Positions 46,771 to 60,225 of a stretch of DNA of 64,000 bases are shown here, one piece after another. This DNA is from Sipunculus nudus. Its lineage: Eukaryota; Annelida; Sipuncula; Golfingiida; Sipunculidae. The notes beneath the pieces are model-generated. The model was not told the origin of the DNA and did no database searches. It was given only the letters and a program-made list of their open reading frames with translations. How positions within the stretch are numbered: the first letter of the stretch is position 1; every line of letters begins with the position of its first letter. A program made the position numbers and the translations under genes. The DNA lies in contig CM049311.1 of the NCBI GenBank assembly GCA_026874595.1, forward strand, positions 61,444,453 through 61,508,452, in the 5' to 3' direction.

Positions 46771-48199
46771 ACCCTCCTTGAGATCACCAATAGGTTTTGT
46801 CCGGTTAAACTCTATATATTTTACACGGCGACAAGACGACAGTCGTGATATTTCAGCCATCGGGAAGTCGTGCTTTTATAACTTTCCGTGACCCAAGTAT
46901 AAGGCCTACTTTTGCGTTTCCTAAGTTGATGTTTACCCAGTAACCGTGTACAGTGGCTGATCCAGAGGGAGTCCGCACTTTTAAGCCGCAACAACCTATC
47001 CGATCTGAACGCCTCTGTTTTCTGGCTCAGAAAACCATTTTTTTAGGTTTTCTTTTTGATCCTACCACTTTGGACCAACCTCTTTCCGAGTTCTTGGATC
47101 TGCAACCAATGATATGTGGTGATGATACCACATGAAAGACAATCGAGGCATATAAAATGACTTCTGTAATGACTAACAGCCATTGTATGTCACACTTGTT
47201 TGTGACTCATACAGAACACGAACCCAGCAGCTGGCTGCACATGGATAGTAAAAAATTATCTGCAATATTATAAGGTAAGAAACATGTGCACGTCTATTTT
47301 CTCATTTCTATGTTTCATATAATTTAAATCACTGCACATGCATGCATGTTTAACGGGTATTCTTTAACATTAGCCCCCCCCCCCCCCCCCCTCTATCGGC
47401 AACTGATCAACAATTAATGTCATTGAACTGATCATACCTGTGGCGACTTCTGGTGGATGCCTAGAAATTTCGTCTCCCAATAAAATCACAAGCAGTGACC
47501 ACAAAGTATTATACAAGGCTTACAAGCTGCGTGTAATGTGGATGTTGTGAGCTGACACCCTGTTGTTTGATGAATCAAAATTGTTTTCTGTAGAAAATGT
47601 AATTTTATATATAACACTACTATATATATAAACAACACATGTATAAGACATTACAGTTTCATTAACAGTTCATATCTCTATGGTAATTGAAACAAGCATT
47701 ATATTTCAAAGTTTAATTTCATAAGCATTATTAATATTTATTTAATAAAATGTATATCTCCGTGTGGTAGAAGGAATTCGGGGAACACATGCATAGTGTA
47801 CCTTTAGTACCTAAAGATGTGAATGTAGAACTGACGGTTGGGGATTTGAGAGTTGCGGGGGCGCGCACCACTTTTTTTTCGAAAAAAGCGCCGGATTTTG
47901 TGTTTTGCATCATTTCTTTGCCTCCCTTATGCATGAGTAATTGTGTGTATTATACTTACACTCCAGTCAAACGCGACACCTGTGCCGAGGTGTGGAGCTT
48001 TTTAAACGCCTGTATCCGCCCTTGACTGATGGTACCTGTCAGCGAGTTACTAAACACAGGCAGCAGCTGTATTGCAGTATTGAATACGATGCTTTAATAA
48101 CTGAATCAAAGAGACCAGGATTTACAGTATGTAATATTGATCCCGTATGGTCCTCCATTATATATAGAAAGCAACAGTATGACAGATTATAAAGCTTCT
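46771..48199. other. No supported gene; one C-run
   Basis: A C18 run at about 47374-47391, and short ORFs without domains, including a 78-codon frame at 47789-48025. Confidence 0.5.
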
Positions 48200-49145
48200 T
48201 GTCCATACATCATGGAGAACAAGAGTATTACAGATTGTAACGCTGTAGTTTTTACATCATATAGAGAGCATCAGTATTAAGAAAAAAATATGACGCTGTT
48301 TTTCCTACATCATAGAGAGCAAACTGTATTACAGAATATGACTCTTTAGTACCTACATCATAGAGAGCAACATTATAACAGAATATGACACTGTAGAAAA
48401 TACATCATAGAGCTCAAAAATATACAGAGACACTGCAGTTAATACATCATAGAATACACAGTATTACAAATTACGACACTGTAGTCAATACATCATAGAG
48501 GACTAAAGTAATACAGAATATGACACTGAAATAATACATCATAGAGGGCAAAGTATAACAGAATATGTCACTGTAAGTTAATACATCATAGAGGACTGAA
48601 GTATTACAGAATATGACACTGTAGCCAATACATCATGGAGGACAAAGGTCTTACAGAATATGACACTGTAGGTAATACATCATAGAGGGTAAAGTATAAC
48701 AGAATAAGACTCTGAGGTTAATACATCATAGAGGACTAAAGTATTACAGAATAAGATACTGTAGTTAATACATCATAGAGGACAAAAGTATTACAGAATA
48801 TGACACTGTAGTTAATATATCATAGAAGACCAAGTATTACAGAATATGACACTGTAGTTAATACATCATAGAGGACAAAAGTAAAACAGAATAACAACAG
48901 TATTACATAATATTATGATGTTATCCTTAATTCACAGAGAACAACAGTATTTCAGAATATGATGAGGTTATCCTTACATCAGAGATAACAACAGTATTAC
49001 ATAATATAATGATGTTATCTTTACATCATAGAGAACAACATTATTACAGAATATGATGATGTTATCCTTACATCAAGGAGAACATTACATTACAGAATCT
49101 GATGATGCAGTCCCTGTATCATAGAGAACGGCAGTATTGCATTAT
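48200..49145. repeat. Minisatellite of 45-55-bp units
   Basis: About 20 units of the form TACATCATAGAG-(A/G)ACAA-AGTATTACAGAATATGA-C/T-... Units up to about 48890 end in CACTGTAGTTAA; later ones end in TGATGTTATCC, so two subfamilies lie side by side. Confidence 0.9.
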
Positions 49146-50755
49146 ATACAACATTATGCTGTAGTTCTTAATAATCTACAGTAAGTGTTATGTTCAAATA
49201 ATTCGTAGTATACCTCAAATATATCCGTACATTCGAGCTGACCAAGCCAGTACTTCATGAAACAGAACACAAGCATTTGAGGCTAACAATATAAAAGTGT
49301 TCCTTGCATTCTGGTTTGCATACCAATAACATTTATTATTCTAAGAAGTTTGTATCAGGTTTAGGAACAGCCCTACCTGGGCTTTAGTGTTTGCGTTTAC
49401 TATTTTTTAGGCCGGGTTTCTGAACCACTTGGTTCAGACTTGGTCATGTGACTGTGACTGACAGCTTGAGTCAGGGCTTATCATGCAGATACCAGACTCA
49501 GCACGTGGACATCTGGTCTGTGTTTTGGTACTGGTTACTTGTGTGTGTATGTGGGTGAATCAGTGATTAACAATGAATGTTCTTCCTGAAAACATGTGAA
49601 GGTCTTTTAATACAAAGAGTCAGGGCTCAGGATTGAGTGCAGCAGATTAATTAACAAAACTGTCAAAATTTGTAGACTTTTTTAATGTATTGCAGTAAGT
49701 CACACTGACAGTACAGTAACAAAATATAAACACTATATTTGCCTTACTCACTTTACTTTAAACACTGTGGATAGACTTAAAGGTCCCCATTTTCATTCCC
49801 ACATGTCTCATATATGCACTGCCTTCAGGATTGGGCATTATTTTCAATCCATCTCTCATGATAATAACTGTAATTCTGGTAATCTCTGGTAATGTCAGTC
49901 TTACTATATATATAAGTGCAGGGCCAAGATGTCCCCTTATCTTTCATTATGGTCATGCCTGGTCCCCTGACATCTCCTCCAGTATTATCAAACAGCATAC
50001 AAGTGTTAATTGGTATTAATGACCATGAAGATTTTGGAAGATATATATAATGTGCATGTATGTAGGTCCAATGGAAGGCAATACAAACACATGCAGCACA
50101 CAGTCACTTGTTTGATTTCAGATGTTCTTAGGGATTGTAATACATACATTTTATATATAGAGATGGACAAAGTTACACTTCAAAATATTTGGTAAGTAAC
50201 ACTTTATCATGATCATATGAATAGACTGGCATGAGTGAGAATGTGGACCCAAACACAGACACTAAATAGATCTAACCCCACTGAGCCAACAGACTTGAAG
50301 AAAAAGGGAGTCTAAATCTGTATATTGAAGGGGTGCTTTTAGTTCATGAGGTCTTAATTGCATTATATCCTACATACATCTACATATACATTCTCTGGGA
50401 GATTCCATATGTATATAACTATGAGTTAAATCGGTCACGTGTGATACACTTACGTCACGGTATTTGACCGTTTAACCTCAATGTGCGGTAATCTCAACAT
50501 TATGGATCAAATATATGAGTATACGTTAAGAGCAATTAAGCTTTCATGTATCACGTATATTTTATATGAAATCTTTTGTATTATTCATGATCCGTACACG
50601 CCTTTATATTGGCAAAATGAACTTTGATTTTGAGGCTTGATATCTGATCAGTGGCGATTCCCGAAATTTGAGAACAGGAGGGCTCTAATATGAGTTTGCG
50701 GTTGGTGGGTACTTACAATAAAGAAGTTCCATATTTGATATTGTGTACATGATTT

Positions 50756-50808
<53 letters not shown>

Positions 50809-51600
50809 TAGGTCTACTTAACAAATTTTTCGCATATGAAAAAAGTATTTTTTTTGTTTATTCCATCTTTGCGAATAAAATCTGGAGCTATGTATTTTTA
50901 TTAATTACAGGTTAATTATACAGGTACACGGGAAAGGGTATTGGAGGGGATTTCCCTCTCCCATATTGAAAAATTTTTTTTTAATATTCTATGTAATGAG
51001 GACATTTAGAGGCACCTTTCACAAAAAAAAAATTGCGGAATTTCTCACCTACTATTCTCTTAAATGTCTTTGCATAACGTTGTCAAACTTGAGAGTTTGG
51101 GGGTTCACGTGTGGCCGGCTATAATAATTCTATTTCTTCAAAATTAGGATATTAAATGGAAAGTCCAAACATCTAATCGTTTGTAACATATTAAGGTCTA
51201 AATAGTGAAAATGCGCACTATACGTTAAAACCTTGCAAAATATATATAATTGTTTAAAGGTAATCATTTTGGTAAAATAATTTATATGTAACAGTCGTGT
51301 GTTAAACTTTGCGTTTTACCGGCTTCTGTTGTCCAGCATTCTCAACAGAAGACAGATAATGAGTTCTAGTATCAGCCGAGGAGCCTGCAGGCAAACGGGA
51401 CTACTTATAAGCGAATGGTGAATTGGGGTCCTCGGTGTTATGACCCAGCAGAGTGCAATAACGGAAACACTAGATACCTGAGTACAAATAGGAACATTTG
51501 GAAGTTATATTAATTAATGGAGCAAATAACAGAGATGTTCATTAACATCCTCAACTTATGAATTCGAAAGGAATAAACAGTGGATAACTTAATAACTTAA
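49146..51600. other. No supported gene; (TA)n tract
   Basis: A (TA)n tract lies at about 50757-50807. CAGTGGCGATTCCCGAAATTTG near 50651 resembles the outer end of the GGCGGATCC repeat family. Nothing else is supported. Confidence 0.55.
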
Positions 51601-51609
51601 TTGCGAGGG

Positions 51610-51727
51610 TATAAAAAATCTCGAAAAAAAAAAAAAATTTTATTTCAAATAACTGTAAAAAGATAAAATGAGTGATGCTACAGGGGGGGGGGGGGACCCC
51701 TGCGTCCCATTGTGGATCCGCCACTGC
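51610..51727. mobile_element. GGATCCGCCACTG-ended element, right part
   Basis: An A14 run (about 51630), a G14 run (51681-51694), then ACCCCTGCGTCCC and GTGGATCCGCCACTG, the same layout as 29345-29510. The start may be the CAGTGGCGATT at 50651, which would make it about 1.1 kb. Confidence 0.5.
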
Positions 51728-51919
51728 TGATATTTTATCACCATAAGTGTATTTAATATATTATATAGAGGAACTCCAAAACATTTTTACATCATCCTTA
51801 TATAGCTCTTAGTTTTTTTTCTCGTCTGTTATTTGGTCTCTGTTAAATACTTATCCCATGACATGGCGGATTCTTTGGATTATTTTTCACACAATGAGCA
51901 TTGTTTTAGTGGTATATGT

Positions 51920-51968
<49 letters not shown>

Positions 51969-53433
51969 TATATATCCTAAATCATACTTTATTGTGTATC
52001 ACCTGCCATTGTTTCTGCATGTGGTGTTAATTTATAATGAACAATTGTGGACTTTGTTCATTTAGAACATGTTGTAACTTGTGCTACATATATCATACTT
52101 TATAAACCGATGTATAGTTTTTTATTTAATACTAAACTGTGATAGGTTAGCAAATTAAAGGTGGTACTTTGGTACATTTAGATTTATTTAAATGCTCGGA
52201 AATTGATATACGCTTGAAATCAAGCTTGCTTAATTAACCTCATCACAAGTAGCGCCATTGTTAGCAGGCCTGTGATTGGTTGGCTTTGGCGTCCGCTGCG
52301 TACACGAGTACGCTTGGGCTTGTGGGCGAGGATGTATAAATTCACTTCGGTTGTGGCATAGATGTTGATCGGTATTCCGTTAATTACTATAAAGTAAGAA
52401 GTTAAAGCCTGTTGCAGAGTTTTGCCGACCTTGGGGAGGTATGTAATTTTTAACACATCTATATGGATGCACAAAAGATAAAATCTGCAAACATGCAACC
52501 TCGTGCAATATATTTGTAAAATGATATAGGCCTTTTTGCATTTACTAGCCCATAGAGTAAATTATCTACGTTCAATGATAGGTTTTTAATCTCCTCTTAG
52601 TCTTCATAGGGGTGTTGATGCCTGGTGGGATGATTATACATAAGTTCGTCCCTAGGCCTATATTCCTCTCGAATATGTACACTATATCTTTAACAAATGT
52701 ATTTCGTTTAACACGGAATGTGCACGTATTTTACTTATTTTTCTTCACTGCTTCAGTCATGCAGGAGAGATCGAAGTTCAATCGGATGATTACTCATATA
52801 TAGCTAAACTAATATAAGCAGGAATAGGATGGGATCTCAAATAATATTAGAAATGTTGGCAATGGCAGATTTAGATTTGTGCTTTTTAAGCCGGTGCAAG
52901 TTTACATGTTATGGATATTTTGTTTTCCTGTCAGCATTATGCTATATTATCATTAAAGTTCCATAAATACATATTCATGCATGTGTATTAATGAAACTTA
53001 CCGTCAAACGGTGTGGTTCTGGTCTGCAATTTTGAGTAAAATTCTGGACAATGTGATGTTGCATAAGACAATATTATCAGATTCAGATTATCGTCTGTAC
53101 ATCATGGAAAATATTCATGTACAACCCGCTGCACATATGATCAGATAGTTCATGTGCTTCCAGCTAAACCTTAGGTATACCCATAAGAATACCTCAGTGG
53201 CGGAGGTATATAAATATACTATGGTATAGATAAAGGGCACATTGTATGATTAAGTGTATTTTTAACACAGATATTGTTACCTGTTTAGAACTGTGGTAGA
53301 TTTTTTGGTGACTAGTACTAGTATACGTGTCTATCGACGTTCAGTGAAAAACCAAGCTACACATGATCAAAGATCGGAATTTCCCATGGAATTCCCCCGC
53401 GTCACTCTGCGTAGATTGGTTCCAAGCTCACTT

Positions 53434-53480
<47 letters not shown>

Positions 53481-53517
53481 TTAACTAAAGTAATATTTAA
53501 TCTTTCAATAATACCAT

Positions 53518-53573
<56 letters not shown>

Positions 53574-56399
53574 TGTGAACAGATAACAAAATGCTCACCG
53601 TCAGTCGAAGAAGTTTGCCTTATATATCTGCGACTAGTCTTTTCTTTTCCGTGTATTCTTGCTGTTTGCATGTAAAGAGAAAATATTAAACATTAACAGA
53701 CTTAAACAGCTGACAATGCGTCTTCGTGGCCCCACTCTTTCTGTATGAGCTATGGGGTGTCTGACATGAAGGCAAACGATCGCTTTGGTGTTATCATTGT
53801 GTGATTATGACTCATTGTTACCTACGCATGTTTGTTTATATATGGTGACCATGGACACCAGCCATTAATGAACTTGAGCAGTGAGTAATTCACTGCATGA
53901 TAACCCTAGCACAGCAATATCAGTCTTGCCACATATTGCCATTACACGTAACAGGTTACTTAATTCATACAAAACACTAAAGAATATATATACTGTTTAT
54001 CAGTATATTTGCATAATGCCATTTGTAATCAATGCTGCTGGCTCATGCGGGTCCTTTTATAAAGGTGTTTTCAGAAAATACAGTAGGTACGAGGATAATG
54101 ACTTGAGGAACAGGTTTATATTCAGCTAGTGAGAATATTCGTCTTTACAAAATCTACCACATTAATTTTTTAGGTTAGTGTTCCAGGTATGTCTGAAGTT
54201 TATTTTACCTTGTAAAGTCTTAACTTTCTAGTATGTTGCAGTCAGGGAAGCACCTGTATGATTTCTCGCGATGTACCTCTTCTTATACCGTGTTAATGTA
54301 ATTTTGGCAATATTCTGTTATGTCCAGTTGTTTGCAAACGGTAATTTATAGTAAATGATTAATGTTGGATATAAAGACAAATGGTGAATAACAATGTATA
54401 TCAGAAATTTTAAATGTCAACTACAGCAAAATGCAGTATATGTAACTTCCGTATTATGAATTAATATAACAGTATAAGGTTATCATACCTACTGATAGCG
54501 CCTTTATATGGTGGTAATTCGCTCCAGTAAAAAGTTATCAATCGTGCGAACGTTATGCATGCAGTCACGTGAAAACAGCGCAGGGCCTGCATGATGGTAA
54601 AATGATTAAACTATGAAGGTTATATCAGGGTTTTGGGTTACAGTGAAAAACAAATTTATAATATAGTGGATTTGTGTTTCAGCTCAGCGACAGGTATGTG
54701 TGTTATAACACTGTACACTTCGCCAAATGGCGACGGAGTCACTTCTGGAATGTAATTGTTTGTGGTTTTAGGGTCCATTGACAGATGGCGCCAGTTAAAC
54801 GTAGTCGTACGGTAAACATTTTGTTCACAAGTCGCAAATAATTAAAAAAAAATGCTTGGGTTAACAAAGTATTACGCAATTACTTCCCCTTATATGATTA
54901 CCGCTGACGTTGTGTATAACGATAAAGTGATGATGTCAGTCATAATATACGGTATATATGGTCCATAAGACGGTCCTAGGAGAATATAACACTGTGATTA
55001 TTGTGCCCGGAACAAGCGCTCAGTTTACCAATCGACCTTCATTACCGTAAGGTGAGGTGAATGACCGTCACTGTTGTCAAATGTAGTATTTCAAATATAA
55101 TAAATATATAATATTTGGTAAACCTTAAGTATAATTACCATGTATGGAATATCACACCTACGGAAACCGTCGGTTTGTTACTGTTAAAACTTGTAAACGA
55201 TAGCTCAGTGATTACCAAACTTTTTGGATCAATATTGTGTACATTCAGCTGTTATAGAAAATTTGCACTGACAATTCGACCTCTTTCTACTGCATTGGAT
55301 TTAAACGTGGATCGGCAATGTAATGAGCACACAAGCTTCTATTTGGCCAACAAGCTGACCGGAGAACTCACGGTTTCATTTAAGCAGCATGAGTCGGCAG
55401 TGAATGAAAACCCGTATGAAGTTTTCTTTTAATTTTCTGTTGGTCGCCACTAAATCACAAACGAGCCAGAGTTATGACAAAACGAAGGAATATTAAAACT
55501 TTTCGATTAATGTGATCAAATAAAAAAAGTATGTTAGGATACGCAATTCCCGTGTTCTCGAATTTCTGAATCCGACACTAAATGATTTAGATACTGGAGC
55601 TTTTGTATCAATTTATTCTTTTTATTTCTGGGGACCAAATATTTTTATTCATTTCGTAGCTTGTTAGTTTTGAAAGCTCAAAATACTTTTACAAAGTCTA
55701 AAACCAAGATTGCTCGTGTCACAGCAGTGCGCTCTGTATATTACTCAATAGGTAAAAACGTTTTTTAGTGTCGTACATGTACACCAAATGGTTCTTTTCT
55801 TGCATCTTGCTTATTGTTGTACATGTGAATACAGGAAACGTTGTGAAAACGTTTTAATTTATTCGCGTTGCTTTAAACGTTGTGGGTTTTTTTTCTTGCA
55901 CTAATCTAAAACTTTGTTGAAACATTTTTATATACTCTCCTTGTCTGCAAGGTAAGCAAAGGGAATTTATAGGGGATTACAAACATGTTAACATGTCGGT
56001 CACCTGAGCGTCAGGTCACCTGATGTTCTGATAATGTTCTGATTTCAATGGGAATGCACAATTAACATTCGAAAACGTTTTACAGCTTAACCCTGTACGC
56101 CAGTGGCATATCAAGGATTTTTTTTGCTAACTACGAAGGGGGAGGAGGTCACATGATTTGTATTATTAGCACTTTTGTATTTAATCTAACTGAAATGTGT
56201 GTTCGTCTTGCAGATCAATATCTCGTGTATATAAATAATGTGTTACAGTAAGTCCACATTTCTTCCGGAATTTTGGTTAGTGTGACCCATTTTAGCCGAG
56301 AAACTAGCAAACCAGTATCATTCTACATTTCTTTATTAATATTGATCAAAATTATGCGAACTATATATGGTTCTTTTCAAAATGGTTGACAGCATTTTT
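51728..56399. other. No supported gene; (TA)n tracts
   Basis: (TA)n tracts at about 51927-51964, 53431-53477 and 53520-53571. An open frame of 105 codons at 55115-55432 (plus, from a TTG; the first ATG is internal) has no recognised domain. A GATTGGTTGG (inverted CCAAT) at about 52274 and TATAAA at about 52336 are not enough to call a promoter. Confidence 0.5.
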
Positions 56400-57417
56400 A
56401 GCTCAGCTGACTGTAAGTCATCTGAGCTATAGCGATCACTCTTTGTCCGTCGTCCGTCCGGCCATCTGTCCATCCAGCAATCCGGCCGTCTGTCCGTTAA
56501 CAAGGCACAAATCGTAACCACTGGACATTGAATCTTCTAACTTTACATCCAAATTAGGTCTCTGTTACCCATATTCTTCAAGCTATGGGGCTCCGAAGTA
56601 TCCCCCAGAATAATGAAAAATTTGATACAAAAGCTCAAGTATCTGAACAACTAATGCATTGATCACCATGATTCTTAGCATGGATATTGATCATCAGCAC
56701 CATGATTCTTAGGATGAATTTTAATCAGGGAGTGTTACATCAGTTTCGGCAGTCTTGTGGCGCCACCTGTATTTTTTTCGATTTTTACGATTTTTTTCAT
56801 TATTTTTGAGAACTCAAAAGATTCCGTCATCTGTTTACAGGGCACACATCGTAAACACTGGATCTGGAATCTTCTAACTTTACATCCAGAGAGGTTTTTA
56901 TCTATTTATGAGACCTTCAAAGATGCGGTCGTCCCATTACAGGGCTCAAATTGTGTCCATTGGTCCTAGAATCTTCAAACTTGACATCCAGGGAGATCTG
57001 TGAAAAGTCTCCGTGGAAACATGAATAAAGGTCTCTGTTACCCTCAGAATAATTGAAAATTTGATACCAAAGGAGGGCACAAATCATAACCATGGGGCCC
57101 AGAATCTTCTAACTTGACATACTGAGAGTTCCTCAAAAGTTCTCCCCAGAAACCTGAAATTGGGTCACAAAATATTCTCAGAGTTTTTGGGGTATGTTTG
57201 AGCGCCCTAGAAATAATGCAAAATACACACAAATTTCCAGATACCTAATGAAAGGTTTTTTTTGGATTGTCATCAAATTTGTTGTTTTTATTGGTCTTGA
57301 TGAACTTAAGCTAATATGCATGAACAATGATGCCACCTATCTTAATTAGTTGTCTGTGCAAGGACATATTATCCACATGTCAGTCGGCTGAGCGTCATGA
57401 CCCATGGGTCACTTGTT
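56400..57417 (+). mobile_element. Helentron-like nonautonomous element (copy c)
   Basis: The left terminus AGCTCAGCTGACTG follows a T-run, then CATCTGAGCTATAGCG and a CCGTCCGGCC block, then one complete and several partial 337-bp-type monomers with GTGGCGCCACC at about 56758. The right terminus is CAGTCGGCTGAGCGTC, palindrome TGACCCATGGGTCA (57398-57411) and CTTGTT. The ends GCTCAGCTGACTG and CAGTCGGCTGAGC are inverted with one mismatch. No long ORF is present. This is the clearest single full-length copy of the monomer type. Confidence 0.75.
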
Positions 57418-57854
57418 AATGCGACAGGACTTGTTCCCTTGGAAAAGCATCACTACTATGTTCCCGATATATTTATTCCCCTGAACCTATAGATGAAATG
57501 AGAGTGTTGATATCCACCGAAATCTATGAATTATTTTAAAGAAATGTATTTCAGCTTAAGGAGTCAAAAACGTAAGAGTTACTGCTGAAGTAATCATGAA
57601 TTTACTCTTTGTTTTGCTCCCTTGTGAATAGCCTCAACATGTACGTGGGGCTCAAGTATGTTCATTATCCCTACAAACACAACAAAAATGTTATATCTGA
57701 CCATACTAACTCCTAATGTCTCCTAATAGTAAACATAACTTATATATAGATCTAGTGATCACAGATACCGGGTCACATCGATATCTGGGAACACAGGTCT
57801 GACTACGTTTCTGTAAGTTTTCAAGTGCGTTCATCTGTATTTTTTCTATTTCAG
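57418..57854. other. No supported gene
   Basis: AT-rich spacer leading into a polypyrimidine tract at about 57833-57852. Confidence 0.6.
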
Positions 57855-57901
57855 ATCTAAATGACTGAAAACACTTCCGCGCATAACATGGCGGATAGGA
57901 T
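57855..57901 (+). other. Candidate 47-bp upstream exon of the IAP gene
   Basis: TTTTTTCTATTTCAG makes a strong splice acceptor before 57855, and AT|GTAAGT a good donor after 57901. The segment is GC-richer than its surroundings and contains ATG at 57861 and ATG within AACATGGCGG (57888), the latter in good Kozak context. Joined to the exon at 62610 both ATGs run into a TGA that overlaps the main start (ATATGA), so it would be a 5' leader with a short upstream ORF rather than coding for the IAP. Transcript data are needed. Confidence 0.4.
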
Positions 57902-58105
57902 GTAAGTTTAAATATTTATTCTATGCCAATGCATTTTCTTTGCTGTGTATTTTCAACAATGCAGTTATCAAGGTATGATTTTATTTTAATGTAAATGTAC
58001 ATGTAGTTATTATTCAAAATAACGGAAACGCCATTTGTCTTAAGGGACTGGATCCCCTACGCAGTTAATTATACACAAATCTGATCTAATTAAAATTAGG
58101 CAAGC

Positions 58106-58357
58106 CTTATTTCCACTCCCGGGGAGTGGACATAAGGAATGCTCATTTCCACTCCCCCTAGGAGAGTGTTAATAAGGGATGCTTATTTCCACTCCCCCTC
58201 ATGGAAAAGGCTGGTGCTGTGTATAATTAAGTATTATGGGAAAAAAGTCACCAAATTATTTATTTCAGTTATAAATAAGCAAGTCTTTATACCAGTAATT
58301 CTTGTTCAATGATATTCAGTGAGTGTGCATTATACTCTATAATACTGAGACATTAGG

Positions 58358-58414
<57 letters not shown>

Positions 58415-59244
58415 TTACATGTGTGCACTTAAAAAGGTTTAAGTTTTTACATTGAAATGCATTTCAAAGTGAAATTGTTAGAGTATTAAACATAATTTTA
58501 AACATATATGGTTCACTTGAGTAAAACTTGCAGTTTACTTACATTCAAATTTCTGGCCAGATTTTTAAAGACAAATAAAATTTATATTTTTCTGCAAATA
58601 GTTACATTTTGTCAATTAGTTTGTTGTATAATTGTATAGGTTTATATATTAGGCATGAGTACAAGCTTTCCGTAGCTCAAATAGGGGGTAAATGTTTTGA
58701 CAACACTTGTTTCCTGGCTCATTCTTTATCAGTTGATGGTTAGCATCTCATCAGTAGGGCCAGTCACAGTAGAGTCTATGTCTCCATTTGCCCAGACTAG
58801 TGCTGTAAGGTCTTGGCTAAGTGTACAGGTAAAGTCTAGACAGTTGCACAGGACGAAACACTCTGGTTCGCAACTTCATTAGTTTATCCCACCACTAGCT
58901 GATTTTATCCAAAACAATTTCAATGGCATGACTGTGGTTTCAAAATAAGTGAACTTTGTCTGAAAGAAAAACTACAACTACAAGGAAACATAGGATGCAT
59001 ACATGTAATAGTAATAATAAGACTGTGGGCACTAGTGTTACACATAAAAGGTAAGACAAATAACCATCTTCTGTTATATTCTATACAGCCTTCATGGTTG
59101 ATGAAAGTGAATTTCTTAACTTACAAACATTTAACGTTTCTATAATATATATAGGAAGTGGAAATAAGTATTCTTTATTTAATCTTCAAGGGTGAGTTGA
59201 AATAAGCATCCCTTATTTCCATTCCCTGGGGGAGTGGAAATAAG
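58106..59244. mobile_element. Fold-back element with CTTATTTCCACTCCC ends
   Basis: The left end carries three CATTTCCACTCCC-type words, the first two forming a near-perfect palindrome (58106-58136). The right end carries matching inverted words, including CTTATTTCCATTCCC and GGGAGTGGAAATAAG (59212-59244). The interior has a (TA)n tract (about 58361-58411) and a 61-codon open frame at 58697-58882 with no domain. Confidence 0.6.
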
Positions 59245-59850
59245 CACTTCCTTAAAATTATGATGAAGGTTATTATTACCAGTATTAGTATTAGCATTTA
59301 AAGTATAAACCTAAATACAAATTTTGTGACTAACATAAGTCACAGTGTTGAAATATTGTTCTTTACCTGATATTAATTATTCTTCCGCCAGCTAGCTACT
59401 GGACTTTTACCTTGACAGGTAATACAGGATACGGGAAATGCCTCGTTACCATAGCGACAGAGTTTCAGTTTTTTTGGGTTGTGAGTTCACACGTATTCTC
59501 CTGTGTTAATTCATCATTCCTAACCAAATTTTAAGATTATGGGCTGTTTTCCACAATATGAATGTCACATGGTGAAAACTAGACCACTGCATGCGATGCA
59601 TTCCTCGATCTTGCTTGCATCACGACTCAAGTAGGCTTACCAGCCCAATTATCAGTGACTCTTGAGTCGGGTTGTCACGGCTACTGACCGGGTGAACTTT
59701 AGTTAATTAAGCATCACACTGTAGTGCAACGACACAAGAAAGCTTGAACAGGGGATCCTGGAGCGGGTATTTTGTCAGTCATACACACATCTTGTTATGA
59801 ACATTTATTTTCCTGGTTACATTTAAATTCATTGATCACATCATTTTTTT
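59245..59850. other. No supported gene
   Basis: Spacer between two repeat elements; nothing recognised. Confidence 0.6.
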
Positions 59851-60225
59851 AGCTCAGCTGAGTGAGCTATAGCGATCACTCTTTGTCCGAAGTCTGTCCG
59901 GCCGTCCGGCCATCCGGCCGTCTGTCCGTTAACAAGGCACAAATCGTAACCACTGGACCTGGAATCTTCTAACTTTTATCCAGAGAGGTCCATGAAAAAT
60001 CTCCTTGGAAACCTGGAATACGATCTCTGGTACCAATATTCTTCAAGATATGGGGCTCCGAAGTACCCCCAGAATAATGAAAAATTTGATACAAAAGCTC
60101 AAGTATCTGAACAACTAATGCATTGATCACCATGATTCTTAGCATGGATATTGATCATGGAGTGTTTCATCAGTTTCTGTAGACTGGTCGCGCCACCTGT
60201 ACTTTTTCGATTTTTTACGATTTTT

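Noticed and set aside
48200-49145. Possible CRISPR-like array
   Set aside because: Units are contiguous and diverged with no unique spacers; it is a minisatellite.
52250-52345. Inverted CCAAT box with a TATAAA word
   Set aside because: No gene start follows on either strand, so a promoter call is not supported.
55115-55432. 105-codon plus-strand open frame
   Set aside because: Starts at TTG, no domain or acceptor; kept only as a note.
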